A DNA stretch of 64,000 nucleotides. Source: Archivesica marissinica. Taxonomy: Eukaryota > Mollusca > Bivalvia > Venerida > Vesicomyidae. The first letter of the stretch is position 1; each line of letters opens with the position of its first letter. Positions 57,973 through 64,000 of this stretch are shown here, in pieces. The stretch lies in the NCBI GenBank assembly GCA_014843695.1, contig CM026403.1:46401645-46465644 (forward strand). The letters run 5' to 3'. The notes under the pieces are model-generated. The model saw nothing but the letters and a program-made list of their open reading frames with translations, was not told the DNA's origin and made no database searches. The translations under genes and the position numbers were made by a program.

Positions 57973-58688
57973 AATCCCTTCGATTGACGGACACACGCAG
58001 TACTAATGAACACTTGTAGGAGATGATCTTGCCGAATATGAGGGGTGTTTAGACTGAAAATAAACAGAAACTTGCACACTATACAATATTTATCGCTACA
58101 GGTAAAGCCCTAGCTACAGGTAAAGCCCTAGCTACAGTTCAAGCCCTCGCTACAATTCAAGCCCTCGCTACAGTTCAAGCCCTCGCTACAGTTCAAGCCC
58201 GCGCTACAGTTCAAGCCCTCGCTACAGTTCAGGCCCTCGCTACAGGTAAAGCCCTCGCTACAATTCAAGCCCTCGCTACAGTTCAAGCCCTCACTACAGT
58301 TCAAGCCCTCGCTACAGTTCTAGCCCTCACTACAGTTCTAGCCCTCGCTACAGTTCTAGCCCTCACTACAGTTCTAGTCCTCGCTACAGTTCTAGCCCTT
58401 GCTACAGGTCAAGCCCTAGCTACAGTTCAAGCTCTCGTTACAGATCTAGCCCTCGCTACAGTTCAAGCCATTGCTACAGGTCAAGCCCTTGCTACAGTTC
58501 AAGCCCTCGCTACAGGTCAAGCACTCATTACAGGTAAAGCCCTCGCTACAGTTCAAGCCCTTGCTACAGGTAAAGCCCTCGCTACAGGTCAAGCACTCAT
58601 TACAAGTAAAGCCATCGCTACAGGTCAAGCCCTCGCTACAGTTCAAGCACTTACTACAGTTCAAGCCCTCGCTACAGTTCAAGCCCTT

Positions 58689-59250
58689 ACTATTCAAGTT
58701 TTATCTTTAATACGCGACACTTAGAAAACTATTCATAATGAGTTACAGGTTAAAAAGCGATCCAAATTATTGACAATCTCCTTACAATGGATGGACACTA
58801 CTATGCATGGCAGCTACATTTTTACACAAGATATGATTGCAAAAGTAGGTACTTTCGAAACCATAGTTGTAATGACCAATGACTAGTTGGCACGACTCGG
58901 TTCAAGATCAGAAAGGTGTGTGTGTGTACAGGTGAACTGATCCATCCCCGCAGCTCCATTCTGACGTCGCATCAACTAAGGCAGAAAGTCATGTACGAAC
59001 TTGATTTACTAAGTAGTTACTAATGCTAACAATAATCCATTTATTCAGGTACAATTTTTTAACAAGTGAACAACAGGGGACACATTGTGACAAATTGTAA
59101 TATAATTATGATAAGACGCAGATTAACAACTGATGGGATATATTGACTCACATCACAATACATTGACATTAAGTTAACTTAAATAACAAAAAATCTAAAC
59201 AACAAACTCTTACTGCAGCTCAAACTCTTACTGCGGCTCAAACTCTTATT
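58689..59250. repeat. Satellite spacer S9 (mosaic)
   Basis: The 5' part carries the AATACGCGACACTTAG variant of S1, but the 3' part is the type II ACAGGGGACAC subtype. A 7-bp piece (GCTCGGT) before the GT run is missing. Confidence 0.85.
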
Positions 59251-61279
59251 ACAGGTCAAGCCCTCGCTACAAGTCAAGCCCTCACTACAGGTCAAGCCCT
59301 CGCTACAGTTCTAGCCCTCGCTACAGTTCTATCAATCGCTACAGTTCTAGCCCTCGCTACAGTTCTAACCCTCACTACAGTTTAAGCCCTTGCTATGGTT
59401 CAAGCCCTCGCTACAGTTCTATCCATCGCTACAGTTCTATCCATCGCTACAGTTCTAGCCCTCGCTACAGTTCTAGCCCTCGCTACAGTTCAAGCCCTCG
59501 CTACAGTTCTAGCCCTCGCTACAGTTCTATCCATCGCTACACTTCTAGTCCTCGCTACAGTTCTATCCATCGCAACAGTTCTAGCTCTCGCTACAGTTCT
59601 AGCCCTAGCTACAGTTCATGCCCTCACTACAGTTCAAGCACTCACTACAGTTCATGCCCTCACTACAGTTCAAGCACTCACTACAGTTCAAGCACTCACT
59701 ACAGTTCAAGCCCTCGCTACAGTTCTAGCCCTAGCTACAGTTCAAGCCCTCGCTACAGTTCTATCCATCGCTACAGTTCTATCCATCACTACAGTTCTAT
59801 CCATCGCTACAGTTCAAGCCCTCGCTACAGTTCTAGCCCTCGCTAGAGGTCAAGCGCTCGCAATAGGTCAAGCCCTCGCTACAGTTCAAGCCCTCGCTAC
59901 AGTTCTATCCATCGCTACAGTTCTATCCATCGCTACAGTTCTATCCATCGTTACAGTTCTATCCATCGCTACAGGTCAAGCCCTCGCTACAGTTCTAGCC
60001 CTCGCTACAGTTCTAGCCCTCGCTACAGTTCAATCCATCGCTACAGTTCTATCCATCGTTACAGGTCAAGACCTCGCTACAGTTCTATCCATCGCTACAG
60101 GTCTAGCCCTCGCTACATTTCTAGCCTTCGCTACAGTTCAAGCCCTCGCTACAGTTCTATCCATCGCAACAGTTCTATCCATCGCTACAGTTCTATCCAT
60201 CGCAACAGTTCTATCCATCGCTACAGTTCTAGCCCTCGCTACAGTTCTAACCCTCACTACAGTTTAAGCCCTTGCTATGGTTCAAGCCCTCGCTACAGTT
60301 CTATCCATCGTTACAGTTCAGCCCTCGCTACAGTTCTAGCCCTCGCTACAGTTCTAGCCCTCGCTACAGTTCAAGCCCTCGCTACAGTTCTATCCATCGC
60401 TACACTTCTAGTCCTCGCTACAGTTCTATCCATCGCAACAGTTCTAGCTCTCGCTACAGTTCTAGCCCTAGCTACAGTTCATGCCCTCACTACAGTTCAA
60501 GCACTCACTACAGTTCATGCCCTCACTACAGTTCAAGCACTCACTACAGTTCAAGCCCTCGCTACAGTTCTAGCCCTAGCTACAGTTCAAGCCCTCGCTA
60601 CAGTTCTATCCATCGCTACAGTTCTATCCATCACTACAGTTCTATCCATCGCTACAGTTCAAGCCCTCGCTACAGTTCTAGCCCTCGCTAGAGGTCAAGC
60701 GCTCGCAATAGGTCAAGCCCTCGCTACAGTTCAAGCCCTCGCTACAGTTCTATCCATCGCTACAGTTCTATCCATCGCTACAGTTCTATCCATCGCTACA
60801 GTTCTATCCATCGCTACAGTTCTATCCATCGCTACAGGTCAAGACCTCGCTACAGTTCTAGCCCTCGCTACAGTTCTAGCCCTCGCTACAGTTCAATCCA
60901 TCGCTACAGTTCTATCCATCGCTAAGGTCAAGCCCTCGCTACAGTTCTATCCATCGCTACAGGTCTAGCCCTCGCTACAGTTCTAGCCTTCGCTACAGTT
61001 CAAGCCCTCGCTACAGTTCTATCCATCGCAACAGTTCTATCCATCGCAACAGTTCTATCCATCGCTACAGTTCTATCCATCGCTACAGTTCAAGCCCTCG
61101 CTACAGGTCAAGCACTCATTACAGGTAAAGCCCTCGCTACAGTTCAAGCCCTTGCTACAGGTAAAGCCCTCGCTACAGGTCAAGCACTCATTACAAGTAA
61201 AGCCCTCGCTACAGGTCAAGCCCTCGCTACAGTTCAAGCACTTACTACAGTTCAAGCCCTCGCTACAGTTCAAGCCCTT

Positions 61280-61848
61280 ACTATTCAAGTTTTATCTTTA
61301 ATACGCGACACTTAGAAAACTATTCATAATGAGTTACAGGTTAAAAAGCGATCCAAATTATTGACAATCTCCTTACAATGGATGGACACTACTATGCATG
61401 GCAGCTACATTTTTACACAAGATATGATTGCAAAAGTAGGTACTTTCGAAACCATAGTTGTAATGACCAATGACTAGTTGGCACGACTCGGTTCAAGATC
61501 AGCTCGGTGAAAGGTGTGTGTGTGTACAGGTGAACTGATCCATCCCCGCAGCTCCATTCTGACGTCGCATCAACTAAGGCAGAAAGTCATGTACGAACTT
61601 GATTTACTAAGTAGTTACTAATGCTAACAATAATCCATTTATTCACGTACAATTTTTTAACAAGTGAACAACAGGGGACACATTGTGACAAATTGTAATA
61701 TAATTATGATAAGACGCAGATTAACAACTGATGGGATATATTGACTCACATCACAATACATTGACATTAAGTTAACTTAAATAACAAAAAATCTAAACAA
61801 CAAACTCTTACTGCAGCTCAAACTCTTACTGCGGCTCAAACTCTTATT
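61280..61848. repeat. Satellite spacer S10 (mosaic)
   Basis: Same mosaic as S9 (S1-like 5' part, type II ACAGGGGACAC 3' part), but with GCTCGGT retained. Part of the 2.6-kb duplication. Confidence 0.85.
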
Positions 61849-62841
61849 ACAGGTCAAGCCCTCGCTACAAGTCTAGCCCTCACTACAGGTCAAGCCCTCG
61901 CTACAGTTCTAGCCCTCGCTACAGTTCTATCCATCGCTACAGTTCTAGCCCTCGCTACAGTTCTAACCCTCACTACAGTTTAAGCCCTTGCTATGGTTCA
62001 AGCCCTCGCTACAGTTCTAGCACTCACTACAGTTCTATCCATCGCTACACTTCTAGCCCTCACTACAGTTCTAGCCCTCGCTACAGTTCTATCCATCGCT
62101 ACAGTTCTAGCCCTTGCTACAGTTCTATCCATCGCTACAGTTCTAGCCCTCGCTACAGTTTAACCCTTGCTATGGTTCAAGCCCTTGCTACAGTTCAAGC
62201 CCTCGCTACAGTTCTATCCATCGCTACAGTTCTAGCCCTCGCTACAGTTCTAGCCCTCGCTACAGTTCTAGCCCTCGCTACAGTTCTAGCCCTCGCTACA
62301 GTTCTATCCATCGCTACACTTCTAGTCCTCGCTACAGTTCTATCCATCGCAACAGTTCTAGCCCTAGCTACAGTTCATCCCTCACTACAGTTCAAGCACT
62401 CACTACAGTTCATGCCCTCACTACAGTTCAAGCACTCACTACAGTTCAAGCACTCACTACAGTTCAAGCCCTCGCTACAGTTCTAGCCCTAGCTACAGTT
62501 CAAGCCCTCGCTACAGTTCTATCCATCGCTACAGTTCTATCCATCACTACAGTTCTATCCATCGCTACAGTTCAAGCCCTCGCTACAGTTCTAGCCCTCG
62601 CTAGAGGTCAAGCGCTCGCAATAGGTCAAGCCCTCGCTACAGTTCTATCCATCGCTACAGTTCTATCCATCGCTACAGTTCTATCCATCGTTACAGTTCT
62701 ATCCATCGCTACAGGTCAAGCCCTCGCTACAGTTCTAGCCCTCGCTACAGTTCTAGCCCTCGCTACAGTTCAATCCATTGGTACAGTTCTATCCATCGTT
62801 ACAGGTCAAGCCCTCGCTACTTCTATCCATCGCTACAGGTC

Positions 62842-63351
62842 TATTCATAATGAGTTACAGGTTAAAAAGCGATGCAAATTATTGAAAATCTCTCTACAAT
62901 GGATGGACACTACTATGCATGACAGCTACATTTTTACACAAGATATGATTGCAAAAGTAGCTACTTTCGAAACAATAGTTGTAATGACCAATGACTAGTT
63001 GGCACGACTCGGTTCAAGATCAGCTCGGTGAAAGGTGTGTGTGTGTGTGTACAGGTGAACTGATCCATCTCCGCAGCTCCATTCTGACGTCGCATCAACT
63101 AAGGCAGAATGTCATGTACTAACTTGATTTACTAAGTAGTTACTAATGCTAACAATAATCCATGTATTCAGGTACAATCTTTTAACAAGTGAACAACCGG
63201 CGACACTTTGTGAAAAATTGTAATATAATTATGATAAGACGCAGATTAACAAGTGATGGATATATCGACTCGCATCACAATGCATTGACTTTAAGATAAC
63301 CTAAACAACCAAAACTTGCATCTGAAACTCTTATTGCGGCTCAAACTCTTA
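62842..63351. repeat. Satellite spacer S11 (type I, 5'-truncated)
   Basis: A type I spacer missing roughly its first 40 bp; satellite runs straight into ATTCATAATGAGTTACAG. It is followed by GAGCC-type satellite, as with the other type I spacers. Confidence 0.85.
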
Positions 63352-64000
63352 TTACAGGTCAAGCCCTCGCTAAAGGTCAAGCCCTCGCTACAGGTCGAGC
63401 CCTCTATACAGGTTGAGCCGTCACTACAGTTCTAGCCCTCGCTACAGGTCGAGCCCTCGCTACAGGTCGAGCCCTCACTACATTTCTTGCCCTCGCTACA
63501 GGTCGAGCCCTCGCTACAGGTCGAGCCCTCACTACAGTTCTAGCCCTTGCTACAGGTCGAGCCCTCGCTACAGGTCGAGCCCTCGCTACAGGTCGAGCCG
63601 TCACTACAGGTCGAGCCCTCGCTACAGGTCGAGCTGTCACTACTGTTCTAGCCCTCGCTACAGGTCGAGCCGTCACTACAGGTCGAGCCCTCGCTACAGG
63701 TCGAGCCGCCGCTACAGTTCTAGCCCTCACTACATTTCTAGGCTTCACTACAGTTCAAGCCCTCGCTACAGTTCTAGCCCTCGCTACAGTTCTAGCCCAC
63801 GCTACAGTTCAAGCCCTCACTACAGTTAAAGCCCTCGCTACAGTTCTAGTCCTCTCTACAGTTCTAGCCCTCGCTACAGGTCAAGCTCTTGCTACAGTTC
63901 TAGGCCTCGCTACAGATCTATCCCACGCTACAGTTCTAGCCCTCGCTGCAATTCAAGTCCATGCTACAGTTCTAGCCCTTGCTACAGTTCAAGCCCTCAC

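Larger units (their letters stand above)
55701..58090. repeat. Segmental duplication, copy B
   Basis: Paralogous to 19316-23343 and in the same orientation. It holds four 57-bp units, a 37-bp array without the pogo-like insertion (56500-57450), the same unique segment from ACCAATTTCCAAGCTGC (57446) and a short 31-bp array. Immediately left of 55701 the sequence differs from copy A, where an LTR ends at the same point. Confidence 0.88.
58091..64000. repeat. 18-bp satellite domain 2, with three spacers (continues past window)
   Basis: Same 18-bp satellite as domain 1. A variant with GTTCTATCCATCGCTACA is abundant at 59330-62830 and absent as a block from domain 1. A segment of about 2.6 kb (from about 58498, including spacer S9) recurs from about 61087 (including S10). 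The array runs to the window end. Confidence 0.92.

Overview
The window looks like repeat-rich, mostly non-genic chromosomal DNA from a marine invertebrate, most likely a mollusc and plausibly a bivalve. The grounds are several retrotransposon types, tRNA-derived SINEs whose conserved domains I associate with bivalve-type genomes, Tc1, mariner and pogo-like DNA elements, TTAA-flanked MITEs, spliceosomal introns and long minisatellites. The species assignment is inference. There are two assembly gaps of exactly 1000 N (13736-14735 and 48336-49335). No complete, conserved host gene is visible. The only host-gene hint is one candidate exon at 42260-42359 on the minus strand.

Layout. Positions 1-3069 hold a SINE, two degraded LINE fragments and a 16-bp motif array in both orientations. 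Positions 3070-7440 are a candidate DNA transposon: a two-exon gene on the minus strand, broken by one frameshift, between inverted copies of GGGGACGGACGTTACAC, with further copies of the motif inside the ends. Its protein has acidic motifs of DDE type, but I cannot assign it to a named superfamily. Positions about 7590-13735 hold a decayed RNase H-bearing non-LTR retrotransposon (ORF1 with zinc knuckles; ORF2 with endonuclease, RT and RNase H). Positions 14736-19315 are the 3' part of an LTR retrotransposon with the order protease, integrase, RT, RNase H. Integrase upstream of RT is the Gmr1-type arrangement of Ty3/gypsy elements. Its 3' LTR is 18241-19315.

Positions 19316-23343 and 55701-58090 are paralogous copies, about 36.4 kb apart, of a block made of a 57-bp, a 37-bp and a 31-bp minisatellite. 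Each copy leads into a very large 18-bp satellite (consensus near GCTACAGTTCAAGCCCTC), at 23344-42250 and 58091-64000. The satellite is cut into arrays by 11 copies of a conserved spacer of about 510-575 bp. The spacers fall into subtypes, and the subtype predicts the satellite variant that follows. A solo LTR (25342-25723) and a 598-bp retroposon (36263-36860) have inserted into this structure, and empty sites for both survive in sister repeats.

Positions 42260-55700 are a mosaic: two TTAA-flanked MITEs, an 85-bp and a 39-bp minisatellite, a truncated Tc1 transposase, a 48-bp hairpin-only retroposon, a 27-bp minisatellite abutting a dead mariner, two oppositely oriented SINE pieces and a second pogo-like MITE. 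Most long open frames in the tandem arrays arise because the repeat period is a multiple of 3, and I do not call them genes.
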